NCBI GenBank assembly: GCA_002069725.1
Contig: MWBW01000022.1
Location: 1 to 46,691 of the forward strand
Length of the DNA stretch: 46,691 nt
Direction: 5' to 3'
Origin: Firmicutes bacterium ADurb.Bin248
Lineage (GTDB): Bacteria; Bacillota; Clostridia; Christensenellales; CAG-138
The stretch's first letter is position 1, and the number at the start of each line of letters is the position of its first letter. The notes below the pieces were generated by a model that worked only from the letters and a program-made list of their open reading frames with translations, did no database searches and was not told where the DNA came from. Below are positions 16,303-24,452 of the stretch, piece by piece. Position numbers and translations under genes: made by a program.

Positions 16303-17253
16303 TTGGAAATCATAAAATATATTTTAGGCCGTATAGGAAGATCGATCATCTCGCTGTTTCTCGTGCTTGTGATCGTATTCCTCCTGATGCGCCTTTTGCC
16401 GGTGGAAACCTATTACGGCGACCGTACCGACAGGCTTTCGGAGACGACCAAGCAGGCGATACTCAAGGATCTCGGCCTGCTCGATCCCATCCCCGTTCAG
16501 TTCTGGAATTATCTCAAGGGCCTGGCGCGCTTCGACCTGGGCAAGTCGCTGACCTATTATGCCGGCAAGCCCGTGTGGTCCATCATGGCCCCGAAGATCG
16601 GCTATTCGCTCCGCTTCGGCGCGGCTTCCCTCGTGATCTCCTTCGTACTGGGCATCAGCCTCGGCATCCTGATGGTGCGCACCAAGGAGAAGCTGCCGGA
16701 CAGGCTGGGCAACGGTTTCATCATCTTCGTGGACGCGGTGCCCTCGATGGTCTATTACCTCGCGATCCAGTTTATCGGCACCAAGCTCATGAGCATAGGC
16801 ATGCTGTATAAGGAGAACAACTTCACCACCTGGATACTGCCGGTCCTCTCCCTGTCGCTCGGGAGCATCGCCTCCTACGCGATGTGGACGCGCCGCTACA
16901 TGATGGACCAGGTCAACGCGGATTATGTCAAGCTCGCCCGCGCCAAGGGGCTGACGGACAAGCAGATCATGGTCAAGCATGTGCTGCGCAACGCCTTCAC
17001 GCCCATGGCGCAGAATTTGCCCTCCTCGATCATCTTCACCATCTCCGGCTCACTGTACATCGAGTCGCTGTATTCCATCCCCGGCACGGGCGGCCTGCTG
17101 ATCAACGCCATCCAGGCGCAGGACAACACCCTCGTGCAGATGCTCGTGATGTTCTACGCCGTGCTGAGCGTCGCCGGCATGCTGCTGGGCGACCTTGCGA
17201 TGATGGTGTGCGACCCTCGCATTACTTTCACAAAGAAAGGGGGCGCCCGCTGA
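16303..17253 (+). CDS. peptide ABC transporter permease (DppB/OppB family)
   Basis: A 316-residue inner-membrane permease. I choose TTG 16303, since GAGGTG lies 6 nt upstream and the protein then opens with the family-typical EIIKYILGRIGRSIISLFLV. An ATG 123 bases earlier is in frame but falls inside the hairpin and gives a non-family N-terminus. Helix 1 is at residues 12-31. The binding-protein-dependent transport motif that docks the ATPase is visible as DYVKLARAKGLTDKQIMVKH around residues 207-226, followed by FTISGSLYIESLYSIPG. The 3' end overlaps the next permease start (TGATG). Confidence 0.93.
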   Translation: MEIIKYILGRIGRSIISLFLVLVIVFLLMRLLPVETYYGDRTDRLSETTKQAILKDLGLLDPIPVQFWNYLKGLARFDLGKSLTYYAGKPVWSIMAPKIGYSLRFGAASLVISFVLGISLGILMVRTKEKLPDRLGNGFIIFVDAVPSMVYYLAIQFIGTKLMSIGMLYKENNFTTWILPVLSLSLGSIASYAMWTRRYMMDQVNADYVKLARAKGLTDKQIMVKHVLRNAFTPMAQNLPSSIIFTISGSLYIESLYSIPGTGGLLINAIQAQDNTLVQMLVMFYAVLSVAGMLLGDLAMMVCDPRITFTKKGGAR

Positions 17254-18218
17254 TGTCCAAGGTCATGACGAAAATGAACAAAATGAGCGACGAAGAGCTT
17301 TTCAAGTTCATCGAGTTCGACAGCAGCCGCGCGGAATCCACGGCGTATTCCGGCTATTCCTATTGGAAGAGCACGTTCAAGGTGTTCATGAGCAGGCGCT
17401 CCACGCGCCTGACGCTTTACTTCCTCATACTGCTTCTGCTCTTCACGCTCCTCCAGCCGTATTTCCCCGGGCAGAAGAGCCCGACGGAGATCTTCATCAA
17501 CCCGGAAACCGGCCGCCAGTTGCGCAGCCATCCCCCGGGCGCGGAATTCTGGTTCGGCACAAACACCATCGGGCAGGACCTCTGGGCGCGCATCTGGAGC
17601 GGAACGCGCACGACGCTGCTCATCGCCATCGTTTCCGTGACGAGCAGCACCGTCATCGGCATCGTCATAGGCGCGCTCTGGGGCTATGTGCGCGCGCTGG
17701 ACCGGGTTTTCACGGAAATCTACAACGTGATCAACAACATCCCCACGACCGTGCTGCGCATGCTCATCACCTATGTTCTCAGGCCCAGCATCGGCACGCT
17801 GATCTTCGCCATGTGCCTCACAAACTGGGTCGGCATGGCCAAATGGATCAGAAACCTCATCATCATCATCCGCGACCGCGAGTATAACCTCGCTTCCCGG
17901 TGCCTGGGCACGCCCACGCGCCGCGTGATCGTGAAGAACCTCCTGCCGCAGATCGTTTCCGTGGTGATGCTCGACGTCGCGCTCTCCATACCGGGCGTCA
18001 TCGGCTCGGAGGTGTTCCTCACCTACATCGGCCTCGGCCTGCCGGTGGAAACGCCTTCCCTCGGCAACCTGATCGACGAGGGGCGCCGCGTGATGATGAA
18101 CCTTTCACAGACCTACCAGCTGGTGTTTCCGGCCGTCGTCGTCGCGCTGATCACGATCGCGTTCTATTCGCTTGGCAACAAGTTCGCGGATGCGTCCGAC
18201 CCGCGCAACCACGTTTGA
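17253..18218 (+). CDS. peptide ABC transporter permease (DppC/OppC family)
   Basis: A 321-residue permease that pairs with the DppB-like subunit. ATG 17253 overlaps the preceding TGA, with AAAGGGGG upstream. An approximately 55-residue cytoplasmic N-terminus precedes helix 1 (LTLYFLILLLLFTLL). The family signature FGTNTIGQDLWARIWSGTR is present, as is the ATPase-coupling loop EYNLASRCLGTPTRRVIVKN. It ends 14 bases before the fused ATPase gene, confirming one operon. Confidence 0.93.
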   Translation: MSKVMTKMNKMSDEELFKFIEFDSSRAESTAYSGYSYWKSTFKVFMSRRSTRLTLYFLILLLLFTLLQPYFPGQKSPTEIFINPETGRQLRSHPPGAEFWFGTNTIGQDLWARIWSGTRTTLLIAIVSVTSSTVIGIVIGALWGYVRALDRVFTEIYNVINNIPTTVLRMLITYVLRPSIGTLIFAMCLTNWVGMAKWIRNLIIIIRDREYNLASRCLGTPTRRVIVKNLLPQIVSVVMLDVALSIPGVIGSEVFLTYIGLGLPVETPSLGNLIDEGRRVMMNLSQTYQLVFPAVVVALITIAFYSLGNKFADASDPRNHV

Positions 18219-18232
18219 GGAGGGCATGACAG

Positions 18233-20254
18233 ATGGAACAGCAAACTAAGATTGAACCCGAAGTCATCCTCTGCGTGAAAGACCTCGTGGTGAAGTTCTC
18301 CCTGCGCGGGCAGGAGCTGACCGCCTTGCGCGGCGTTTCGATGGACCTGTACCGGGGCGAGAGCCTCGCCATCGTCGGCGAGTCCGGCTCCGGCAAAAGC
18401 GTGTTCTGCAAATCCTTCATCGGCATGCTCGATAAGAACGGCTGGGTCGAGTCCGGCGAGATCTGGTACGGCGGCACGGACATCGCCAAGTACGAAAAAA
18501 GCGAGGATTGGATCAGGCTGCGCGGCAAGGAGATCGCCATCGTTTTTCAGGACCCGATGACCTCCCTCAACCCGCTGCAGACCGTGGGCGTGCAGATCCG
18601 CGAGGCGCTGGAACTGCATCAGGGGCTCAGGGGCGTCGCCGCGCAGGAGAAGGTCATCGAGATTCTCAGCGACGTAGGCATACTCGAGCCGGAAAAGCGC
18701 GTGAAGGATTACCCGCACCAGTTCTCCGGCGGCATGCGCCAGAGGGTCGTGATCGCCATCGCCATCGCCTGCAACCCGAAGATCCTCATCTGCGACGAGC
18801 CGACGACCGCGCTGGACGTTACCATCCAAGCGCAGATCCTCGAGCTGCTCAAGCAATTGCAGCACAAATACAACCTCACCATCATCTACATCACCCACGA
18901 CCTCGGCGTCGTCGCCAATGTGGCGGACCGCGTGGCCGTCATGTACGCGGGCGACATCGTTGAAATCGGCACCTGCGAGGAGGTCTTCGAGACCCCGCGC
19001 CACCCCTATACCTGGGCGCTGCTTTCCTCGCTGCCGCAGCTCGGCGTCAAGGGCGAACCGCTCTATTCCATAGAGGGCACGCCGCCGAACCTCTTCACCG
19101 AAATCTACGGCGACGCGTTCGCCCCGCGCAACCGTTACGCCATGCAGATCGACCTGCTCGAGCGCCCGCCGTATTTTGAAATATCCCCCACGCACAAAGC
19201 GCGCACCTGGCTGCTCGATCCGCGCGCGCCCAAGGTTACGCCGCCGAACACCTCCATCGCGACGGCGATCGAACGCAACGCGCGGCACGCGCGGGAAGTG
19301 AAGAAGGTTTTCGGGGAAAAGCTCGTCGAAATCAGGAATCTGAGCGTGCATTTCGGCAACTCCCGCAAGCCGTTCGTCGCGGTCAACAACGTCAGCTTCG
19401 ACATCTACAAGGGCGAAACCTTCGGCCTCGTGGGCGAATCCGGCTCGGGCAAAACGACCATCGGCCGCGCGATCGTGCGCATCAACCCGCCCGCCAAGGG
19501 CGAGATCCTCTACGGCGGGAAGCGCATCAGCGGCAAGATCGGCAAGGAGCTCGACCATGCGATCACCCAGAAGATCCAAATGATCTTCCAGGACCCGATG
19601 GCCTCCCTCAACGAACGGGCAAAGGTGGACTACATCGTTTCCGAGGGGCTCATCAACATCCATCCCGAACTGAGCAAGGCGGAGCGCGAGGATCGCGTGC
19701 AGTGCGCGCTGCGCGACGTCGGCCTGCTGCCGGAGTTCGCGAGCCGCTTCCCGCACGAGTTTTCCGGAGGCCAGCGCCAGCGCATCGGCGTGGCGCGGAG
19801 CCTGATCATGGAGCCGGAGTTCATCATCGCGGACGAGCCCATCTCCGCGCTGGATGTCTCCATCCGCGCGCAGGTGCTCAACCTGCTCTCCGCCATGCAG
19901 CAGCAGCGCGGGCTGACGTATCTGTTCATTTCGCACGACCTTTCGGTCATGCGTTTCATCGCGGACCGCATCGCCGTCATACACAAGGGCGTCATCGTGG
20001 AGCTTTCGGATACGGAGGAGCTTTTCGCGCACCCGCTGCACCCGTACACCCGCGCGCTGCTCTCCGCCATACCGCTGCCGAATCCCAAAAGCGAAAAGAG
20101 CAAGGTGCTCGAGGTATACGACCCCGCCATACACAACTATACCGTGGATAAGCCGAGCTGGGTCGAGATCCGCCCGAAGCACTTCATCATGTGCAACGAG
20201 CACGAGTGCGCGCTTTACCGCAAGAAGCTCGCCCGGGAAAACGGGGAAGCATAG
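18233..20254 (+). CDS. fused double ABC ATPase (DppD-DppF type) for peptide import
   Basis: A 673-residue protein containing two complete ABC ATPase domains in one chain. Domain 1: Walker A GESGSGKS at 49-56, signature FSGGMRQRV, Walker [13 protein letters not shown]. Domain 2, from about 360: Walker [10 protein letters not shown] near 400, signature FSGGQRQRI, Walker [13 protein letters not shown]. Each is followed by the oligopeptide-ATPase C-terminal extension ([27 protein letters not shown]). In the first extension the usual Cys-rich iron-sulfur motif is absent: [10 protein letters not shown] has Asn where FAPRC is common. Start ATG 18233 follows GAGGAGGGC. It powers the importer with the two permeases. 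Confidence 0.94.
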   Translation: MEQQTKIEPEVILCVKDLVVKFSLRGQELTALRGVSMDLYRGESLAIVGESGSGKSVFCKSFIGMLDKNGWVESGEIWYGGTDIAKYEKSEDWIRLRGKEIAIVFQDPMTSLNPLQTVGVQIREALELHQGLRGVAAQEKVIEILSDVGILEPEKRVKDYPHQFSGGMRQRVVIAIAIACNPKILICDEPTTALDVTIQAQILELLKQLQHKYNLTIIYITHDLGVVANVADRVAVMYAGDIVEIGTCEEVFETPRHPYTWALLSSLPQLGVKGEPLYSIEGTPPNLFTEIYGDAFAPRNRYAMQIDLLERPPYFEISPTHKARTWLLDPRAPKVTPPNTSIATAIERNARHAREVKKVFGEKLVEIRNLSVHFGNSRKPFVAVNNVSFDIYKGETFGLVGESGSGKTTIGRAIVRINPPAKGEILYGGKRISGKIGKELDHAITQKIQMIFQDPMASLNERAKVDYIVSEGLINIHPELSKAEREDRVQCALRDVGLLPEFASRFPHEFSGGQRQRIGVARSLIMEPEFIIADEPISALDVSIRAQVLNLLSAMQQQRGLTYLFISHDLSVMRFIADRIAVIHKGVIVELSDTEELFAHPLHPYTRALLSAIPLPNPKSEKSKVLEVYDPAIHNYTVDKPSWVEIRPKHFIMCNEHECALYRKKLARENGEA

Positions 20255-20282
20255 TCCAACGCGGTTTTCTCTCCTTATAGCG

Positions 20283-20320
20283 AAAAGGGCTGCGGCGCAA
20301 CAAAGCGCGGCAGCCCTTTT
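20283..20320 (+). terminator. intrinsic terminator after the importer operon
   Basis: AAAAGGGCTGC (20283-20293) pairs with GCAGCCCTTTT (20310-20320) over 11 bp, with an inner GCGC pair. It lies between convergent genes and could act in both directions. Confidence 0.85.
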
Positions 20321-20346
20321 CCATATTCCGCGCCCGCACGGGCGCG

Positions 20347-21654
20347 TTACGCTTCTTCCGCCTCCTGCGACGCGCGGGCGCGCTTGCCTTTCATGGCGCG
20401 CACCGCGAACACGGCGGCCGCCGCCGCGGCAAGCGCGCCTCCGCCGATCAGGAGCGCCGCCGGAAGAAGGCTCGTCTGCGCGTCCGCCGCGGCGACGAGC
20501 GCCGTTTGGCGTACGTTCCCGAATTCATCCCGCAGCGTGAGCGTGCCGAGCGCTTCGCCCCGCTTCACCGCGTCGGCGATCTCTCCGAGCGCGATTTCCG
20601 GCTCGAACGCCTTTCCCTCCTGCACGAGGATATACGCATCCTCCTCTGCCACAAGCTCCACATTGGCGGCAAGGCTGCCCTTTGTGCGCGCCGTGGCCGC
20701 GGGCGCGCCCGCGGCAAAGCCCTGCTTGTGGAAGCTGTGCGCCCAGGTCAGCAGCTCTATGCTCGAGGTATAATGCCCATAGACCAAATCCGAACCGACG
20801 CGCGCGGGGACGCAGTGCATCACGACGCTGTAAAAGGTGAGCTCCCCCGTCTCCATGCAGCAGGAGAGATTGTAGCCCGCCGAGCCGGTGGAACCCGTCT
20901 TGATGCCCACGATCTCGTCGGCGTACGGCCATTGATACGCTTCGTTTCCGCGCGGGTCCATCACGCGGTTGGTCGTGCTGTAATAGTAGGCGGAATTTCG
21001 CATGTTGGAGACCGGCAGGAAGCCCTGCTTCATGCCGACGATCGAGCGGAAGGTTTCGTTTTGCATCGCGTAACGGCTCAGTATGAGCATATCCCGCGCG
21101 CTGACGGTGGACTCCGAAGAAAGGCCGTGCGGATCGGCATAGTAGGTTTCCGTCATGCCCAGTTCCGCCGCCTTCGCGTTCATCATATCCACAAAGGCGT
21201 AATAATCCCCCGCCACATAGAACGCGAGCGTGGCCGCCGCCTCGTTGCCAGAGGGGATCAGCAGGTATTTCATGAGATTGAGGACGCTGACTTCCTCTCC
21301 CGCCTCCAGATGGTCGGTATCGACCCACCAGCAGTATTCGCTTTCGAGCGCCTCCGGCGGCACGACGGTTTCGCCGGAAAGCTCCGGGTCGTATTCCAGC
21401 ACGAGTATGGCCGTCATCACCTTGGTCATGCTGGCGGGCGCGTTTTTCTTGGCCTCGTCGCGCGCATACAGTATGGTATCCGTGCTCTCTTCATAGAGCA
21501 GCGCCATACCCGCATGCGTGAGCTCCGGCACGCCCGGCGCCTGCGCATCCGCCTCCCCGCCCTGCGCAAGGCCCGCCGTGCAGGCGCACAACAGCGCGGC
21601 GCACGCCAGCGCGGCGCACGCCAGCGCCGCAAGCAATCGCTTCCTTCGATTCAT
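20347..21654 (-). CDS. dacF: D-alanyl-D-alanine carboxypeptidase (PBP5/DacF family)
   Basis: A 435-residue secreted penicillin-binding protein that trims the terminal D-Ala from peptidoglycan stem peptides. A signal sequence covers residues 1-30. All three serine-peptidase motifs are intact: S75-M-T-K78, S135-G-N137 and K251-T-G253. The C-terminal beta domain (about 310-395) is followed by a membrane anchor (LLPAALLIGGGALAAAAAAV) and a basic/acidic tail. The start at ATG 21654 follows AAGGAAGGGA; an in-frame upstream extension has no ribosome site. The signal region contains an 18-base direct repeat coding for LACAA twice. Similar proteins act in vegetative wall or spore cortex maturation; which one is not determined here. 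Confidence 0.92.
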   Translation of the reverse strand: MNRRKRLLAALACAALACAALLCACTAGLAQGGEADAQAPGVPELTHAGMALLYEESTDTILYARDEAKKNAPASMTKVMTAILVLEYDPELSGETVVPPEALESEYCWWVDTDHLEAGEEVSVLNLMKYLLIPSGNEAAATLAFYVAGDYYAFVDMMNAKAAELGMTETYYADPHGLSSESTVSARDMLILSRYAMQNETFRSIVGMKQGFLPVSNMRNSAYYYSTTNRVMDPRGNEAYQWPYADEIVGIKTGSTGSAGYNLSCCMETGELTFYSVVMHCVPARVGSDLVYGHYTSSIELLTWAHSFHKQGFAAGAPAATARTKGSLAANVELVAEEDAYILVQEGKAFEPEIALGEIADAVKRGEALGTLTLRDEFGNVRQTALVAAADAQTSLLPAALLIGGGALAAAAAAVFAVRAMKGKRARASQEAEEA

Positions 21655-21823
21655 TCCGGTCCCTTCCTTTTTGCATTTATTCCGCAGCCCGTACAAGGGC
21701 ATCCGCCGGGCTTCCCGTTTCCCCCCCCCGGCCGGCGCGCCTTGCGGACTGTGTTGAGATGCCGGCGCTTCGCGATGATCGCAGAAAAAAATACCCGGGA
21801 CTGTGCGCTTATCTGTCGTAAAT

Positions 21824-21852
21824 ATCATATAATGACTGCGGAACCGGCGCAA
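21824..21852 (-). promoter_or_regulatory. promoter of the D,D-carboxypeptidase gene
   Basis: TTGCGC (21852-21847), a 17-base spacer and TATGAT (21829-21824) on the minus strand, 170 bases upstream of the start codon. Confidence 0.6.
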
Positions 21853-21878
21853 GTTACGGTTTCTTAACATGCCGCCCG

Positions 21879-21923
21879 TAAAACGAACAGGGCCGCCCCG
21901 GCATTGCAGATCCGGGGCGGCCC
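21879..21923 (-). terminator. intrinsic terminator after the TetR gene
   Basis: GGGCCGCCCCGG (21890-21901) pairs perfectly with 21912-21923. On the minus strand a moderately T-rich tail, TGTTCGTTTTA, follows. It lies 128 bases past the TetR stop. Confidence 0.7.
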
Positions 21924-22051
21924 GTCGGCCGTGTGCGGCAGGAATTCCGTTATGGAGCGCAGCGAATTCTTTGGGGCGGTATGAATTGGCCGAATGAACC
22001 GCCGTCGCTTCGCCGCTGCGCGCCGCGCCTGAAGCGGTTGTTCCGCGCGGT

Positions 22052-22726
22052 TCAGCGCTTCGCGTCCGCGCCGGGCGGCAGGCCGACGGAGCGTGCGAGG
22101 AACCACAGCACGACGTCTATGATGTCTTCCCTGCGCTTTTCAAAGTCATCCGGAGAGAAGCCTACGGAAGTCAGCAGCCAGGGCGCCATGCAAACGAGGG
22201 AAAACATGGCGCCGATCAGTATCAGGGAAACGAGCCTCGCGTCCGGCAGGTTTTCCTCCGTCCTCTTGGATTCGATCCACTTCGCGATCACGCCCGCGGC
22301 CCTGTTGTGATTTTCGTCAACATATGATTCGGGACGCAATCCGTCAAGCCCGGAGCGGACGATGAGCCTCATCGTATTTTCATCGGAGCTTATCGTATCC
22401 AGAAATATCCTGCGTATGTTCGCCAGCGTCTTTTCCGCGGCCAGCCCGGGGGTTACCGGATACGAGATCGACAGCTTGGCCACCTCCAGCCGCAGGATTT
22501 CGGCCATCAGCCCGTTTTTGTTGCCGAAATACCGTATGATCAGCGCGTGGCTGATCCCGGCTTCCTCGGCGATCCTGCGTATCCCCACGCCGTCCACTCC
22601 GTGTTTGGCAAAAAGCTCCGTCGCAACTTTCAGGATTCTGTCCTTTACAACCTCGGCCGATTCCCTTTTTTTAACCAATTCCGCCACCTCGTCCTTATTA
22701 TATACGGCCGAATCGATTAAAAGCAA
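22052..22726 (-). CDS. TetR/AcrR-family transcriptional regulator
   Basis: A repressor of up to 224 residues. The N-terminal TetR helix-turn-helix is clear: ILKVATELFAKHGVDGVGIR then RIAEEAGISHALIIRYFGNK. The rest is the helical ligand-binding domain, which is not conserved enough to name a ligand. The start is uncertain: the first ATG (22726) gives about 28 residues before the HTH, and GTG or TTG codons about 14 to 17 residues further in are preceded by GACGAGGTGG. It is monocistronic. The neighbouring amidohydrolase is a possible target, but no operator is recognisable. Confidence 0.88.
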   Translation of the reverse strand: MLLIDSAVYNKDEVAELVKKRESAEVVKDRILKVATELFAKHGVDGVGIRRIAEEAGISHALIIRYFGNKNGLMAEILRLEVAKLSISYPVTPGLAAEKTLANIRRIFLDTISSDENTMRLIVRSGLDGLRPESYVDENHNRAAGVIAKWIESKRTEENLPDARLVSLILIGAMFSLVCMAPWLLTSVGFSPDDFEKRREDIIDVVLWFLARSVGLPPGADAKR

Positions 22727-22887
22727 AGCTTTCCGCCCAACCGGCCTGTTTTTTGTCGAACTATGTAATTATGACATGCCAAGTCATTGTGCGCAAGCGG
22801 TTGCGGAGTTCCGGAGGACGCTTTGGGCAAACCGCGGGCGCATCCGCGGCGATTCCTCGCATTGACGGGGTATTCCGGTAAAAAACA

Positions 22888-24090
22888 TCAGTCCTTTTCA
22901 TTCTCTTGCGCCTTATAAGCGATCTGCCCGTTTATAATCGTATAGATGCAATGGGTGAACGTCTCAAGCGGGTTTCCGTCGAAAACGGCGATGTCCGCGT
23001 CCTTCCCGGCCTCCAGGCTTCCGACCCGGGAGGCGACGTTGCATATCTCCGCGGCGTTGATGGTGATCGCCCTGAGCGCCTCCTCTATGCCCAGGCCCTC
23101 CTTGGCGGCGATGCCCGCGCACATCGCGAGGCATTGTATGACGGATACGGGATGGTCGGTCATGATGGCGACCTTGACTCCCGCCTCGTGCAGGATGCCC
23201 GCGGTTTTGAAATCCATGTTCTTGATTTCGGTCTTGTTTCTCGAGGCGAGGCTGGGCCCGAGTATCGCGGGAAAGCCCGACTCCTTTATTTCATCCTTGA
23301 TCAGATGCCCTTCGGTGCAGTGATCCAGCGTCATGCGAAGACCGTACAGCTTCGCGATCCGGATCGCCGTGAGGATATCGTCGGCCCTGTGGACATGGGC
23401 TTTGAGCGGGATCTCCTTTCTGAATACGGGGACCCAGCAATCGAGCCTGTAATCGTAATTGAAACCGTCCTTGCCGGCTTCCTTCTCCCGCGCGTATCTT
23501 TGCGCCTTGTCGAGCTCCTCGCGCAGCATCGCGGCCGCGGACATGCGGGTGGAAGGCATCATGTTGTTGTCGCCGTAATTCCTTTTGGGGTTTTCGCCCA
23601 GGGCGACCTTCATGGCCGCGGGCTCCAGCACAACCATATCGTCTATGCGCCTGCCGTGGGTTTTAAGGAACACGAACTGGCCGCCGACCACGTTTGAGCT
23701 TCCGGGCCCCGCCATCACGGAGGTGATGCCGGCTTTGATGGCGTTGTGGAACGCGGAATCCATGGGATTGACGGCGTCGAGGCCCTTGATGAACGGCGTG
23801 ACGGGCTTATTGACCTCGTTGGTGTCGTTGCCCTCGGCGCCGAGCCCTTCCTCCTGTATGCCTATGTGGCAGTGCGCGTCGATCAGGCCGGGCATCACCC
23901 AGCAGCCTTTGGCGTCGATCTCGACGGCGTCGCCGTTTTCGCGGCAGTCGATATGATCCGCGATCTTTTTTATTTTCGTTTTTTCAGTCAGCAGGCAGCC
24001 GTTTTCATAGACTTTGCCGGCCATGGTCACGATTTTTGCGTTTCGGATTATCACACAGCGCTCCCAATTCAGGTTTTTTTTCCGTAGCAT
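22888..24090 (-). CDS. metal-dependent amidohydrolase (imidazolonepropionase-like)
   Basis: A 400-residue amidohydrolase with a small beta-sandwich at both ends and a TIM barrel between. Metal ligands are visible as HCH in GLIDAHCHIG, then HVH in IPLKAHVHRADD, H in LDHCTEGH and D in IMTDHPVS. The C-terminal beta part has GSLEAGKDADIAVFDGNPLE. This group includes imidazolonepropionase and dipeptidases; the exact substrate is unknown. I chose ATG 24090, which follows AAGGGGG; an alternative is GTG 24054, where family similarity (IIRNAKIVTM) begins. It has no signal peptide, so it is cytoplasmic. It is divergent from the Asn-rich gene, with 56 bases between them. Confidence 0.87.
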   Translation of the reverse strand: MLRKKNLNWERCVIIRNAKIVTMAGKVYENGCLLTEKTKIKKIADHIDCRENGDAVEIDAKGCWVMPGLIDAHCHIGIQEEGLGAEGNDTNEVNKPVTPFIKGLDAVNPMDSAFHNAIKAGITSVMAGPGSSNVVGGQFVFLKTHGRRIDDMVVLEPAAMKVALGENPKRNYGDNNMMPSTRMSAAAMLREELDKAQRYAREKEAGKDGFNYDYRLDCWVPVFRKEIPLKAHVHRADDILTAIRIAKLYGLRMTLDHCTEGHLIKDEIKESGFPAILGPSLASRNKTEIKNMDFKTAGILHEAGVKVAIMTDHPVSVIQCLAMCAGIAAKEGLGIEEALRAITINAAEICNVASRVGSLEAGKDADIAVFDGNPLETFTHCIYTIINGQIAYKAQENEKD

Positions 24091-24094
24091 ACTA
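24088..24094 (+). promoter_or_regulatory. possible sporulation (sigma-G-like) -10 element
   Basis: CATACTA equals the consensus -10 of sigma-G promoters and sits about 53 bases upstream of the Asn-rich gene. No convincing -35 (GMATR) is seen 17-18 bases upstream, and the element overlaps the start codon of the divergent amidohydrolase. Confidence 0.3.
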
Positions 24095-24146
24095 TCCCCC
24101 TTACATGCAAACATTAATCGTGAATATCGGGAAAGGAGATGCGTTT

Positions 24147-24308
24147 ATGGAAGACAATCGGAACAGGAACCAGAGAAACCTGAATGACGAGCAGAAAAAT
24201 CGGAACAACGATCAAAGGAACAGGAACAACAACGATCAGAGGAACCGAAACAACCAGAATCAGAACCAGAATCAGGATCGCCAGAACAGGCAGAACGAGA
24301 ACCGATAA
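24147..24308 (+). CDS. small Asn/Arg/Gln-rich low-complexity protein
   Basis: A 53-residue protein made almost only of N, R, Q, D and E, with imperfect repeats such as NRNNDQRNRNNNDQ and NQNQNQNQD. There are no hydrophobic residues to form a core, so it is probably unfolded or a nucleic-acid or coat partner. ATG 24147 follows GAAAGGAG at 8 nt, and a strong terminator follows, so it is a real gene. Composition recalls the Gln/Asn-rich gamma-type small acid-soluble spore proteins and some coat-associated proteins, but there is no sequence motif to prove it. A sigma-G-like -10 upstream would fit a spore role. Confidence 0.75.
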   Translation: MEDNRNRNQRNLNDEQKNRNNDQRNRNNNDQRNRNNQNQNQNQDRQNRQNENR

Positions 24309-24330
24309 CCTTTACCTTTATTCGTTATCA

Positions 24331-24369
24331 ACCCGGACGGGAGGCTTGCGCCCCCCGCCCGGGTTTTTA
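24331..24369 (+). terminator. intrinsic terminator after the Asn-rich gene
   Basis: ACCCGGACGGG (24331-24341) pairs with CCCGCCCGGGT (24354-24364) with one mismatch, followed by TTTTTAT. Confidence 0.88.
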
Positions 24370-24452
24370 TATTCCATATCCGGCCCGGCAAGTCCGAGGG
24401 GGAGGCCGCGCCGCGGGTTTCCCCGCGGGGATCGCCCGGGTTCCCGCAGAAC

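Noticed and set aside
18164..20203. 679-codon minus-strand frame opposite the double ATPase
   Set aside because: It is antisense to two intact ABC domains; the long open frame reflects GC bias only.
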